Below, piece after piece: positions 1 to 8,435 of a stretch of 64,000 nucleotides of DNA. A model generated the notes under the pieces. That model made no database searches, was not told where the DNA came from, and saw only the letters and a program-made list of their open reading frames with translations. The first letter of the stretch is position 1; each line of letters opens with the position of its first letter. The position numbers and the translations under genes were made by a program. The DNA comes from Nitrososphaera sp. UBA210 (GTDB lineage: Archaea; Thermoproteota; Nitrososphaeria; Nitrososphaerales; Nitrososphaeraceae): positions 13,481 through 77,480 of the forward strand of contig DADA01000014.1 in assembly GCA_002494895.1 (NCBI GenBank), in the 5' to 3' direction.

Positions 1-398
1 GTGACAAGCCGTCATTCTCTATTTCCATCAACCATCGTGACACATATACGGGCATCACCGACAGCGACAGGGCTCTAACTATTTCGCGGATGGCCCGGAT
101 ATGCCGTGATATCGACGCAGGCGGAGTCGAAGAATTCGCCAGCAGCTTTCGCGCGCCGGGACACGTCCCGATCCTGATAGCATCCAGGAGGCTGCTGCAG
201 GACAGGATGGGCCACACCGAGCTGTGCATCTACCTTGCAAAGCTTGCAGACCTGACGCCGGCAATAGTGATGTGCGAGATGATGGATTCTGTATCGCACC
301 GTGCCCTCACTTTTGAAGCTGCAAAGGAGTACGCCGGCAGGCACGGAATTCCGCTCGTTGATGCAGGCGAGCTCAAAGCACACGCCAAGGTGGCCTAG
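1..398 (+). CDS. ribB: 3,4-dihydroxy-2-butanone-4-phosphate synthase, 3' part
   Basis: C-terminal part of the enzyme that turns ribulose 5-phosphate into the four-carbon donor for the xylene ring of riboflavin. The frame is open from base 3, the first full codon, and the start lies outside the window. Close to the left edge the family signature HRDTYTGITDSDRA is readable, and further on GHTELCIYLAKLA and the MCEMMD segment match the late active-site region of the family. The whole protein is normally about 220 residues, so about 130 remain here. Seven bases separate its stop from the lumazine synthase gene, and the four genes that follow on the same strand all fit riboflavin synthesis, so this is probably one operon. 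Confidence 0.93.
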   Translation, partial: DKPSFSISINHRDTYTGITDSDRALTISRMARICRDIDAGGVEEFASSFRAPGHVPILIASRRLLQDRMGHTELCIYLAKLADLTPAIVMCEMMDSVSHRALTFEAAKEYAGRHGIPLVDAGELKAHAKVA

Positions 399-405
399 CT
401 AGCGA

Positions 406-879
406 TTGCCAGTCCGCCTCGCAATTGTGGTTTCCGAGTTTAACAGCGGGATCACTTTCCGGATGCTTGACAGGACAAGGCAGGATGCAGATAAGCTCCA
501 TGCGAAAATCAGCTACGTCGTGTACGTGCCGGGAGTCTTTGACATGCCGCTTGCAGTTGAAGAGTTATTGAAAAAGAAAAATGTGGACGCCATAGTCACA
601 CTTGGAGCAGTGATAAAGGGCGACACCCGGCACGACGACATTGTGGCGGAAAACGCGGCGCGGCTTTTGGCGGATCTCTCTTTAAAGCATGGCAAGCCAG
701 TCGCCCTAGGCATCACCGGGCCGGGCATGAATTTGGATCAGGCGAAAGAGCGCGCCGAGCTGGTGCCCACCAGGGCGGTGAACGCGGCACTCAACATGGT
801 CGCAAGACTGAGAAAGCTACAAAAGCAAGCCAGCAGCGGGGGAACAGTGGTAATAAATGATTCAGCTGACAATAATTAG
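406..879 (+). CDS. ribH: 6,7-dimethyl-8-ribityllumazine synthase
   Basis: Condenses the pyrimidine intermediate with 3,4-dihydroxy-2-butanone 4-phosphate to give lumazine, the last step before riboflavin synthase. It has 157 residues, the usual length for a family that forms pentamers or 60-subunit shells. GVFDMP (about residues 43-48) and GAVIKGDTRHDDIV (67-80, with His76 in the place of the catalytic His) are diagnostic. The start is a TTG seven bases after the ribB stop; no ATG is available in frame nearby. Its 3' end overlaps the next gene by 23 bases, which suggests coupled translation. Identification is secure. Confidence 0.95.
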   Translation: MPVRLAIVVSEFNSGITFRMLDRTRQDADKLHAKISYVVYVPGVFDMPLAVEELLKKKNVDAIVTLGAVIKGDTRHDDIVAENAARLLADLSLKHGKPVALGITGPGMNLDQAKERAELVPTRAVNAALNMVARLRKLQKQASSGGTVVINDSADNN

Positions 880-1606
880 GATCGAAGGCTACGGCCCCTG
901 GACGGTCACACTGGGAAGCGACAGGGAGGCCCAGCTGCAGATGCTGCAGGCAAAGATATACCATGACGTGCAGCATTTCTTTCACCAAAGGAACTGCATC
1001 GTCTATTTCAACAGGTTTGACGAATATTTCGCAATAACCAACGGGCTTGATGCTAACGGCCATAGGGAGATACAGCAGCAGCTGGCGTCCGCATATCCCG
1101 ACCTAAAGATGTCGATGGCTGTCGGCGCGGGAGATACTGCACTTCAGGCCAACCAGAACGCCTACGCCGCCAGAAAGGAGGAGAAGCTGATCGACGGCAA
1201 GCCGGGGATTTTTGGCAGCGTGCACGAGGCAAATGTCGCGCAGATAATGCACATCGACGTTGACAGCTCGACAAAGGTCGGGGACACGCTTTCGCCCTAC
1301 GAAGTGACGGCGCTTGTGATCAAGGTATACAGCAGGCTTGCGGACGAGTTCCTGAAGCGGGGCGCGCTTACCTTCTTTCTAGGAGGCGACAATTTTATGG
1401 TAATTTCAAACGGCGTGGCAAGAGAGCAGGCAGACGAGGTGATAAAAAAAGTGACAGCAGGAATTGACATCAGGCTCAACTGCGGCATAGGAATCGGCAG
1501 CACTGGCCGAAAAGCCGCAGAGGCAGCCACCAAGGCACTTGACACTATTAGGGAATTGCGAAAGAAAGGAAAAATCCAGCCGATATACGAGATACGATGC
1601 CCCTGA
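857..1606 (+). CDS. arfA: GTP cyclohydrolase III (archaeal, ArfA type)
   Basis: Opens the archaeal riboflavin (and F420) route by hydrolysing GTP to the formylamino-pyrimidine product, unlike bacterial GTP cyclohydrolase II, which removes formate at once. The 249-residue length and the paired GGDEF-cyclase-like halves are typical: FNRFDEYFAITNG near residues 51-63 and FLGGDNFMVISNG near 174-186, where GGDN is the metal-binding turn. The ATG lies inside the ribH reading frame, giving a 23-base overlap, and its stop overlaps the following amidohydrolase by 10 bases. Because ArfA leaves the formyl group on, a separate deformylase is needed; see the next gene. Confidence 0.92.
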   Translation: MIQLTIIRIEGYGPWTVTLGSDREAQLQMLQAKIYHDVQHFFHQRNCIVYFNRFDEYFAITNGLDANGHREIQQQLASAYPDLKMSMAVGAGDTALQANQNAYAARKEEKLIDGKPGIFGSVHEANVAQIMHIDVDSSTKVGDTLSPYEVTALVIKVYSRLADEFLKRGALTFFLGGDNFMVISNGVAREQADEVIKKVTAGIDIRLNCGIGIGSTGRKAAEAATKALDTIRELRKKGKIQPIYEIRCP

Positions 1607-2787
1607 TCATCAACGACATCAGCCTGCTTTTGGGCCAAGAGCTCGAGTACGTAGAGCGGGGTTTTCTGGTAGTAGAGGATGGCAGGATCAAAAGGGCCGG
1701 GGCAGGGAGCTACAGGGGCGATTCCTTGGATGGAAAAGGATTCCTGGTGATTCCGGGATTCGTCAATGCCCATACTCATGTTGCAGACTCGATAGCCAAG
1801 GATATTGCGGCAGGCCAGAGGCTCGATAATAGAGTTCATCCTGTGTTTGGTGCAAAAAAGAAGATCCTGGAAAAAAGCAAACCCGATCACCTGAAAGCGT
1901 TCATCAGAAATTCCGCGGTGTCAATGATGAAAAAAGGCATCGTTGCCTTTGCAGATTTTCGAGAGGGAGGAGCAGACGGAGTCAGGCTGCTCAGAAACGC
2001 GGTCGCCGGCCTGCCAATAAAATGCGTCGCTCTTGGACGGACTGGCTACTACGGAGGGCCGGACGAAAAAGGCGATCTACCTGGCGATGTGCTGAAGGAA
2101 GCTGAAGATGTGCTAGCCATATCAGATGGTCTCGGAATAAGCGGCGCGAACGAAAACTCTGACCTGGCGCTTGCGCGGTACAGGACGCTGGCCGGCCCAA
2201 AATTACTTGCAATACACGCCGCAGAGTCAAGGGAGACAGTCGCGTTTTCAAAGAACCATACGGGCAGAAGCGAAGTGGAAAGGATAATGCAGTTCATGAA
2301 GCCTGACTTTATAGTGCACATGACTCATGCAACGGATGACGAAATTTCGCTTGCGGCAGAAAATAAAGTTGGAATAGTGGTCTGCCCAAGGGCAAATGGC
2401 GTGCTAGGAGCGGGCATCCCCAGAGTTGCCCAGATGGTCAGGCAGGGCTGCGTCGTTGCTATGGGAACGGACAACGTTATGCTCAACTCGCCGGACATCA
2501 CCAGAGAGATGGACTATATCTGGAAGGCATCCAGGGCTTTGGAGGGCGAGATGATTGATGCGCGGGAGATATTGAAAATGGCAACTGTGAATGCAGCAAG
2601 GATCCTGCGACTGAACTCGGGCTGCATTGAAGCGGGCCGCGCCGCAGACCTGATATTCATTGACAAGAGCCATGCTGACCTCTACCCGATGCACGATCCC
2701 CATGCATCGATTGTGCACAGGCTGAGCGAGAGCTCGATAAGATCGGTTATGATTGACGGAAGGTTCGTCGGGGAGATCGTCAATTGA
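1597..2787 (+). CDS. Metal-dependent amidohydrolase in riboflavin operon
   Basis: 396-residue member of the amidohydrolase superfamily, of the cytosine-deaminase/chlorohydrolase type. Visible metal and catalytic residues are the HTH motif at 59-61 after an IPGFVNA strand, a His in LLAIHAAES, a second in FIVHMTH, and the Asp of AMGTDN after the CPRANG loop. The substrate cannot be read from sequence. It lies between arfA and arfC, overlapping both genes (by 10 and 3 bases), exactly where the pathway needs the deformylase ArfB. The known ArfB of methanogens belongs to the creatininase family, and no such gene is visible here, so this enzyme is a candidate replacement. That role is inference; a purine or pyrimidine deaminase activity is the main alternative. 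Confidence 0.85.
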   Translation: MPLIINDISLLLGQELEYVERGFLVVEDGRIKRAGAGSYRGDSLDGKGFLVIPGFVNAHTHVADSIAKDIAAGQRLDNRVHPVFGAKKKILEKSKPDHLKAFIRNSAVSMMKKGIVAFADFREGGADGVRLLRNAVAGLPIKCVALGRTGYYGGPDEKGDLPGDVLKEAEDVLAISDGLGISGANENSDLALARYRTLAGPKLLAIHAAESRETVAFSKNHTGRSEVERIMQFMKPDFIVHMTHATDDEISLAAENKVGIVVCPRANGVLGAGIPRVAQMVRQGCVVAMGTDNVMLNSPDITREMDYIWKASRALEGEMIDAREILKMATVNAARILRLNSGCIEAGRAADLIFIDKSHADLYPMHDPHASIVHRLSESSIRSVMIDGRFVGEIVN

Positions 2788-3455
2788 AGGTCACAATCAA
2801 CGGAGCAATGACTGTTGACGGCAAGATCGCCACTGCCGGCGGCGATTCCAGAATTTCCTCAAAGAAGGATCTCGTGCGGGTCCACAAGTTGCGCGCTTCA
2901 GTCGACGCAATAGTCGTCGGAATATCGACCATCCTGGCTGACGATCCGCGGCTGACCGTCAGGCTTGCAAAGGGCAGGAACCCTGCACGAATCATAGTGG
3001 ACAGCAGGGGCAGGACTCCGCTAGAGTCACAGGTTCTGCAGACCGCCTCGACAATAAGGACCATGGTCGCCGTGACTGACCAGGCGCCGGCGGAAAAAAT
3101 TGCGCAAATGCGAGATACAGGAGCTTCGGTTCTTGTGGTGAGCGAGGGAAAGGGCGAAAACGTTGCGGTGCCGCATGGCGTCGACCTCAGAGAGCTTTTC
3201 AGGGCACTTGAAAAAATGGGTCTTCAGAAAATACTCGTCGAAGGCGGAGGCGAACTGAACTGGTCGCTCCTCCGGCTGGGGATGGTTGACGAACTGATAG
3301 TTACGGTCGCGCCAAAAATCGCCGGAGGCCGGCTCGCTACTACGCTTGTGGAAGGCGATGGCTTTGATCAGATAAGCCGGGGAATACAGCTGAAACTCGG
3401 TAGATTAGAGCGCAAGAAAACCGGCGAGCTCGTGCTGCACTACAGGCCCAGATAG
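2784..3455 (+). CDS. arfC: Diaminoribosylaminopyrimidinone phosphate reductase
   Basis: 223-residue RibD C-terminal/RIB7-type reductase that reduces the ribosyl side chain of 2,5-diamino-6-ribosylamino-pyrimidinone 5'-phosphate to ribityl, using NAD(P)H. MTVDGKIAT near the N-terminus, the VDAIVVGISTILADDPRLTV segment, ARIIVDS and the ILVEGGGELNWSLL loop are standard for the family. No deaminase domain is fused, as expected for archaea and fungi. The TTG start overlaps the stop of the amidohydrolase (TTGA), so the two are translationally coupled. It is the last gene of the operon; a new promoter follows about 20 bases downstream. Confidence 0.92.
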   Translation: MKVTINGAMTVDGKIATAGGDSRISSKKDLVRVHKLRASVDAIVVGISTILADDPRLTVRLAKGRNPARIIVDSRGRTPLESQVLQTASTIRTMVAVTDQAPAEKIAQMRDTGASVLVVSEGKGENVAVPHGVDLRELFRALEKMGLQKILVEGGGELNWSLLRLGMVDELIVTVAPKIAGGRLATTLVEGDGFDQISRGIQLKLGRLERKKTGELVLHYRPR

Positions 3456-3505
3456 ACCCCGCAGCACTTTTTAACCAGATCGCTCATAATGCAAACCTAC
3501 AAAAG

Positions 3506-6145
3506 ATGAGTAGCAACCCGGCGAAATTTCATGTCGGACAGACTATCGAAGGTTCAAGATTTGAAGTGGACCGCGCGTCGCTGACAAAGCACGCGATAAT
3601 CCTTGGGGCCACGGGTTCGGGCAAGACGGTGATTTCCAAAGTCCTCGTCGAAGAGGCCGCTCTCCAGGGAATTTCCACTTTTGCAATTGACCCCAAGGGC
3701 GACATCGGCAACATGGCGTTTAGGTCACCGGGCTTTGACTTTTCAGAATGGTCCGGCAAGGAGGCAGACGCCCTGGGAATCGACCGGCAAGACTACGCCG
3801 CAACTCTGCAAAAGAATTACAGCGAAAAGGCGGCAGAGTTCAATGTTGCTCCCGGAGCTGCCGAAAAATTCGGCACCGTAACGGTCAGGATATTTACCCC
3901 CAAGTCGGCAGCCGGCCTGCCAGTCGGAATCTCGCCCGACCTTTCCGCGCCGACCGACTTCAACCGCCTGCTGAGCACCGACATCGGGTCTGCAGCCGAC
4001 CTACTGGACTTGACCTCGTTTAACCTGCTGAGGCTCGCCGGCTATGGCGAAGGCGACAGAAAAGAGATCACTTTTGTCTCTGCAATACTGGAGAACGCGT
4101 GGAAGGCCGGACAGAGCCTGACGATAAGCACCCTCATAAGGGACATTCAGGAGCCTCCAATCAGGTCGATAGGTTCGCTGCCGGTGTCGAAGGTGGTGTC
4201 TGACAGGGAAAGAAAAGAGCTTGCCACAAGGATTAATCTGCTAATCTCGGACCCCAAGTTAAGGTCGTGGTCCTCTGCAGAGTCGATCGATTTCTCCGAG
4301 CTCTTTGGCAGCCCGTCGATAAACGTGCTTGACCTCCGCAACATCCAGTCAGAGCAGGAAAAACACCTGTTCGTCGAGCTGGTTCTCCAGCGATTGTTCC
4401 AGTGGCTAATCAAGCAGGGAAGCGCGCAGACGCTGCGGTACCTTCTTTATTTCGACGAGATCGCCGGCTACTGCCCGCCTGTCAGAGAGCCGCCCTCAAA
4501 AAAGCTGCTGCTACTGCTGATCAAACAGGCAAGGGCTTTTGGGCTGGGGATGCTCCTTGCCAGCCAGAACGCCGTAGACCTTGACTACAAGGTGATCTCT
4601 AACGCAAACGTGCGATTCATCGGCAGGCTGGGCGCGCAGCGGGACATTCAGCGCGTGAGCACCGGCCTAGAGCTGGATTCAGACGCAGAAAGAGAAATCG
4701 CAAGGCTGAGGCCGGGCGAGTTCTATTGCAACGTATTTGACCCGAAATTCAAATCGGTAATAAAATCAAGGTGGACTTTGACATACCACAGAGGACCGCT
4801 GGAAGATAGCGAAATAGCCAATCTGATGGAACCGATGAAGGCAGGGCTGCCCTCAAGCCAGCATGTCGCGGGCGAAGATAATGAATCCGAACTTGCCGTA
4901 ATCCAGGGGGATGTTCCTGAGGAATCGCTTCCTGTCCCCGTGCGCGACAGCCAGATCGTTGCGATACCGCACGGCAAGGACGAGACTTTTTTCCTGCTCG
5001 AGAAAAAATTCGAGCCCAACAATCTTGCCTACTTTATCAGGCTCGGCAGCAACCTAAAGTCGCTAAGGCTGCTATCGGTGGAAACAGAGGAGCGGTTCTA
5101 TCCCGTCTTTGAGCTCAGCGCCTCTGTCTTTGAGAAAGGCTATGCAAGGGAGACCCTTGACAAGACAATCGAGCTTGCGGCGTTTGAAGGGGATGTGATC
5201 GAACTGCCCAAGCCGCACACGCTGGTAGCGCAGCGAAAGGTTCCTACGGAAACAAGGATGGAAGCCAACCAGTGGAGAGGAGAGCTCCAAGAGACTGTCA
5301 ACGAAATGGAACGGGCGCTTTTCATCAAGTTTGACATTCTGATAGAGGAAAAGAGAAAGGAGAACATTGCGAGCAAGTCCGCCAGGCCCAAGGCAAAGAT
5401 AGCGGACATTGACGCCAGCGTTGCAAGCCTCCGGAAAACTATAGAATCAGACAAGGACTCGATAAAGAAATACGAAAAGCTCTACAAAGAAGTAAAGAAG
5501 GAGAGCAAGAAGAAAAAGGGTCTAAAGTCCCGGCTCATTTCCATGGAAAACAGGATGGACACAAAGAGGCAGAAGATCGAAACAACAGAGAGAAAGATAG
5601 AGCAGCTGCATACAAACAAAAAGGCGCTTCAGGAACTGCTGGTCGAAATCGAGGAGCAGGAAGAAGAAAAATTCCATGAGGCACTGGGCAGTATCAGGAG
5701 CAAGACGAGCTTTGGGGTGACAGGCTGGCTAGTGGAAACCGTGTACAGGGCGGGGATGGCACTCAATGCCGGCAAGGAGCACCATGGCGATGTTGTCTGG
5801 AGCTCTTACACTGGAAAAGGGACTTGGGGCCGATGCTCCGCTTGTTCTGTTCCGCTGACCGAAGGCTGGGCATGCGCGTGCGGCAACCTGTTATGCAGCG
5901 GCCATTTGGCCTACTGCAAGATCTGCCTGGAGCCGGCCTGCGTGGAGCACCGCGCAAGATGCCACATTTGCGAATCGACATTTTGTGCCGCCCACAGCAT
6001 AAGGTGCGAGATATGCAGAAAGCCCGCCTGCTCAAATCACAGCGGAGCATGCAGCATATGCAACAAAAAAGTATGCAGCGAATGTTCGCAAAAGAAGGGG
6101 CTTATCAAGAGCAAGATCATTTGCAGCGGCTGCTCTAGCCCCTAG
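3506..6145 (+). CDS. HerA-like ATPase with coiled coil and cysteine-rich tail
   Basis: 879-residue protein. The N-terminal part is a HerA/VirB4-type P-loop domain (DUF87/DUF853-like): Walker A GATGSGKT at 34-41, the IDPKGD strand soon after, and a Walker B-like LLYFDEIA near 313-320. Residues about 590-730 are Lys/Glu-rich and predicted by eye to be a long coiled coil. From about residue 775 a cysteine/histidine-rich tail carries many CxxC pairs (CSAC, CKIC, CHIC, CEIC, CSIC) and looks like several treble-clef or B-box-like zinc knuckles. HerA proteins are DNA-pumping hexamers that work with NurA nuclease, but NurA is not adjacent. A TATA-like TTTTTAAC at about 3468 suits a leaderless ATG. 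Its exact role is unknown. Confidence 0.82.
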   Translation: MSSNPAKFHVGQTIEGSRFEVDRASLTKHAIILGATGSGKTVISKVLVEEAALQGISTFAIDPKGDIGNMAFRSPGFDFSEWSGKEADALGIDRQDYAATLQKNYSEKAAEFNVAPGAAEKFGTVTVRIFTPKSAAGLPVGISPDLSAPTDFNRLLSTDIGSAADLLDLTSFNLLRLAGYGEGDRKEITFVSAILENAWKAGQSLTISTLIRDIQEPPIRSIGSLPVSKVVSDRERKELATRINLLISDPKLRSWSSAESIDFSELFGSPSINVLDLRNIQSEQEKHLFVELVLQRLFQWLIKQGSAQTLRYLLYFDEIAGYCPPVREPPSKKLLLLLIKQARAFGLGMLLASQNAVDLDYKVISNANVRFIGRLGAQRDIQRVSTGLELDSDAEREIARLRPGEFYCNVFDPKFKSVIKSRWTLTYHRGPLEDSEIANLMEPMKAGLPSSQHVAGEDNESELAVIQGDVPEESLPVPVRDSQIVAIPHGKDETFFLLEKKFEPNNLAYFIRLGSNLKSLRLLSVETEERFYPVFELSASVFEKGYARETLDKTIELAAFEGDVIELPKPHTLVAQRKVPTETRMEANQWRGELQETVNEMERALFIKFDILIEEKRKENIASKSARPKAKIADIDASVASLRKTIESDKDSIKKYEKLYKEVKKESKKKKGLKSRLISMENRMDTKRQKIETTERKIEQLHTNKKALQELLVEIEEQEEEKFHEALGSIRSKTSFGVTGWLVETVYRAGMALNAGKEHHGDVVWSSYTGKGTWGRCSACSVPLTEGWACACGNLLCSGHLAYCKICLEPACVEHRARCHICESTFCAAHSIRCEICRKPACSNHSGACSICNKKVCSECSQKKGLIKSKIICSGCSSP

Positions 6146-6148
6146 GAC

Positions 6149-6358
6149 TCAAAGGGCGCACTCGCCAAAGAACCTGTCCTCTCCGGTGCGAACAACTATG
6201 CAGTTGCCCGCGGATTCCGGCTGCTGGACTACGGTTCCTGCATTTGTCGTAGGGCCATTGGTGAATGACGCTGCCAGGAAACTGCTAATGAAAAAGACCA
6301 GAGCAATGACTACCATCATGAAGAGTAGCAGACGCGACTTGTTGCTGGTAGCGCTCAT
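6149..6358 (-). CDS. Small membrane-anchored protein, unknown
   Basis: 69-residue protein with one hydrophobic segment (about residues 9-30) preceded by Lys/Arg, and a short extracytoplasmic tail with two Cys that could pair. I chose the internal ATG at 6358, not the longer frame that begins at 6481, because an A/T-rich TATA-like element lies about 35 bases upstream and the longer version runs into the start of the divergent dehydrogenase gene. No family recognised. It converges on the HerA-like gene with only three bases between stops. Confidence 0.55.
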   Translation of the reverse strand: MSATSNKSRLLLFMMVVIALVFFISSFLAASFTNGPTTNAGTVVQQPESAGNCIVVRTGEDRFFGECAL

Positions 6359-6446
6359 TATCACTGAATAATGTCGCAAGTGGTTAGTATTCTTTTCTAT
6401 GTAGTCCGTCATCATTTTTAAGGTCGCATGCGCCATACATTGCTGG
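6359..6446. promoter_or_regulatory. Divergent promoter region
   Basis: Eighty-eight bases between two divergent starts. On the plus strand TTTTTAAG at about 6415-6422 stands 25-30 bases before the dehydrogenase ATG. On the minus strand an AGAAAAGAATA stretch near 6390-6400 could serve the small membrane protein. Both fit the TATA spacing of leaderless archaeal genes. Confidence 0.5.
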
Positions 6447-8015
6447 ATGTTCGAGAACGAGAATACCCTGCGTAGGTTCATGACCGAGAAGGGCGAGGGA
6501 GAATTCCACGACAGCTACGAGAGGGCGCTTGAGCACGTGAGATCAGAATTCGGTAGGAAATATCCAATGATCATTGGAGGCCGGGAGGTAAAGGCTGCAA
6601 AAAGCGTCGCGCAGCTGTCTCCGATAGATACCAGGATCGTGCTAGGCCATGTTTCAGATGGCGGGGCATTACACGCGCGCCAGGCAGTGGCAGCGGCCAA
6701 GAGGGCATTTTCGAGCTGGGGCAGGACTGACTACCGCGAGCGCACAAGGATTTGCAGGGCGGCAGCTGACACCATGAGCCAGCGAAAATTCGAGCTTGCC
6801 GCCTGGATCTCGTTTGAGAACGGCAAGAACCGTTATGAGGCTATCGCGGACGTTGACGAAGCAATAGACTTTGTCCGGTATTACGCTGAAGAAATGGAGC
6901 GCAACAACGGCTTTGAAACCCCAATGAAAAGCGCGCAACCAGACGAGCAGAGCAAGAGCGTCATGAAGCCTTACGGGGTGTGGGGCGTCATTGCGCCGTT
7001 TAATTTTCCTGCTGCTATCCTGGTGGGCATGAGCACCGGAGCCATTATCACCGGAAACACTGTCGTGGTAAAGCCGTCAAGCAACACGCCAATCATCGCG
7101 CATAAATTCACCGAAATATTCAGGCAGGCAGGGCTTCCTGAAGGCGTCTTTAACCTTGTGACAGGTCCGGGCAGCAAAGTCGGCGGCGAGCTCGTGAACA
7201 ACAAAGACGTTGCAGGAATAGTCTTTACCGGATCAAGGGAGGTGGGCTATGCGATGGCAAAAGAGTTCAGCAAGAACAGGCCCCGGCCCCTTATCGCAGA
7301 GCTTGGGGGCAAGAACCCGGCCATAGTGACAGAAAGCGCTGATGTCGGCAAGGCAGCCGAGGGAGTGTTAAAGGCCGCATTTGGATATTCCGGCCAGAAA
7401 TGCAGTGCATGCTCGCGCGTATACGTGCACCGAAAGGTGCGAAGCGAATTTCTAGAAAAGCTCGTGGAAAAAGCAAAGAACCTTCCGACTGGAAATCCGC
7501 TTGATCCTAACACGTTTGTCGGGCCGCTTGCGAACAAGGATGCATACAGGAATTACCAGAAATACATGAGGGTTGCAGCAAGGGATGGCAAGGTGCTCTC
7601 GGGCGGCTCGCTCAAAAAGGAAGGCGACCTGAAGCACGGATATTACGTTGAGCCGACTATTGTGTCGGGCCTCCCGAAAAACCACAGGCTGTTCAAGGAA
7701 GAGATGTTTGTGCCGATACTGTGCGTGGCCGACTATGAAAAATTTGACGATGCAATAGAGATGGCAAATGGCGCCGACTATGGGCTTACTGCCGGAATAT
7801 TCAGCGGAGATCAGGGACAAGTTCGCGAGTTTCTGGACTGCATAGAGGCCGGCGTCGTTTATGTAAACAGGCAGGCAAGCGCGACGACCGGCGCGATGGT
7901 CGGGTGCCAGCCGTTCGGCGGCTGGAAGGGCTCTGGAACCACTGGTAGGGGAACAGGCGGCCCTCATTACCTGACCCAGTTTATGAGAGAGCAAAGCCAG
8001 ACGATAGCAGGCTAG
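6447..8015 (+). CDS. pruA: 1-pyrroline-5-carboxylate dehydrogenase
   Basis: 522-residue aldehyde dehydrogenase of the P5C (glutamate semialdehyde) branch, which oxidises the product of proline dehydrogenase to glutamate with NAD+. The catalytic Glu lies in AELGGKNP near residue 285 and the nucleophile Cys in SGQKCSACSR near 317; the PFNFPAAILVG and FTGSREVG segments bind cofactor. The C-terminal PFGGWKGSG motif is intact. Length and the extended N-terminus match PutA-type P5CDH domains better than general ALDHs. The proline dehydrogenase gene lies 420 bases downstream on the other strand, which supports the assignment, although the two are not in one operon. Confidence 0.9.
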   Translation: MFENENTLRRFMTEKGEGEFHDSYERALEHVRSEFGRKYPMIIGGREVKAAKSVAQLSPIDTRIVLGHVSDGGALHARQAVAAAKRAFSSWGRTDYRERTRICRAAADTMSQRKFELAAWISFENGKNRYEAIADVDEAIDFVRYYAEEMERNNGFETPMKSAQPDEQSKSVMKPYGVWGVIAPFNFPAAILVGMSTGAIITGNTVVVKPSSNTPIIAHKFTEIFRQAGLPEGVFNLVTGPGSKVGGELVNNKDVAGIVFTGSREVGYAMAKEFSKNRPRPLIAELGGKNPAIVTESADVGKAAEGVLKAAFGYSGQKCSACSRVYVHRKVRSEFLEKLVEKAKNLPTGNPLDPNTFVGPLANKDAYRNYQKYMRVAARDGKVLSGGSLKKEGDLKHGYYVEPTIVSGLPKNHRLFKEEMFVPILCVADYEKFDDAIEMANGADYGLTAGIFSGDQGQVREFLDCIEAGVVYVNRQASATTGAMVGCQPFGGWKGSGTTGRGTGGPHYLTQFMREQSQTIAG

Positions 8016-8083
8016 CCGCGGCGCTGAGAACAGCTTCGTCGGTCAGTAGCAATAGTTTAAGACTAGCTGTTCGTAGGGATGAT

Positions 8084-8401
8084 ATGCCAACACGAAAACG
8101 AACCGTGAAAGAGACGCGCTCAAGTATTTACGAACTGGACGACAAGATTGCGACAGAGGTCAGGCATGCGGCCGATGCGATCAGAGACCTCGTGCGTTCA
8201 TTCCCGTCGACCGTTGAGCAAAAGTTAGCTTTTGAACACCAGATCGATCACCTCTCGAGGGAAGCAGATTACATGCTGAATGAAATGGATTCCATCCAGA
8301 AGGCAAACAGGAAAAAGATTCTTCTGGCGTACAGAAAGTTTCTGCTGCAGAACATCAAAGGAGTCGACGGCAAGCTCAAGCGGCTAGAAAAAAGAAAATA
8401 G
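8084..8401 (+). CDS. Small coiled-coil protein, unknown
   Basis: 105 residues, almost entirely charged helix with heptad-like hydrophobic spacing; no Cys, no membrane segment and no recognised domain. An AGTTTAAG element at about 8054 precedes the ATG by roughly 30 bases, so it probably has its own promoter. It stands between the two proline-degradation genes, but nothing links it to them functionally. Basic N-terminus and C-terminus could allow nucleic-acid contact; this is a guess. Confidence 0.6.
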   Translation: MPTRKRTVKETRSSIYELDDKIATEVRHAADAIRDLVRSFPSTVEQKLAFEHQIDHLSREADYMLNEMDSIQKANRKKILLAYRKFLLQNIKGVDGKLKRLEKRK

Positions 8402-8435
8402 CTAGCGCCAAAGAATATCGCCGCGGTTAGGCACT

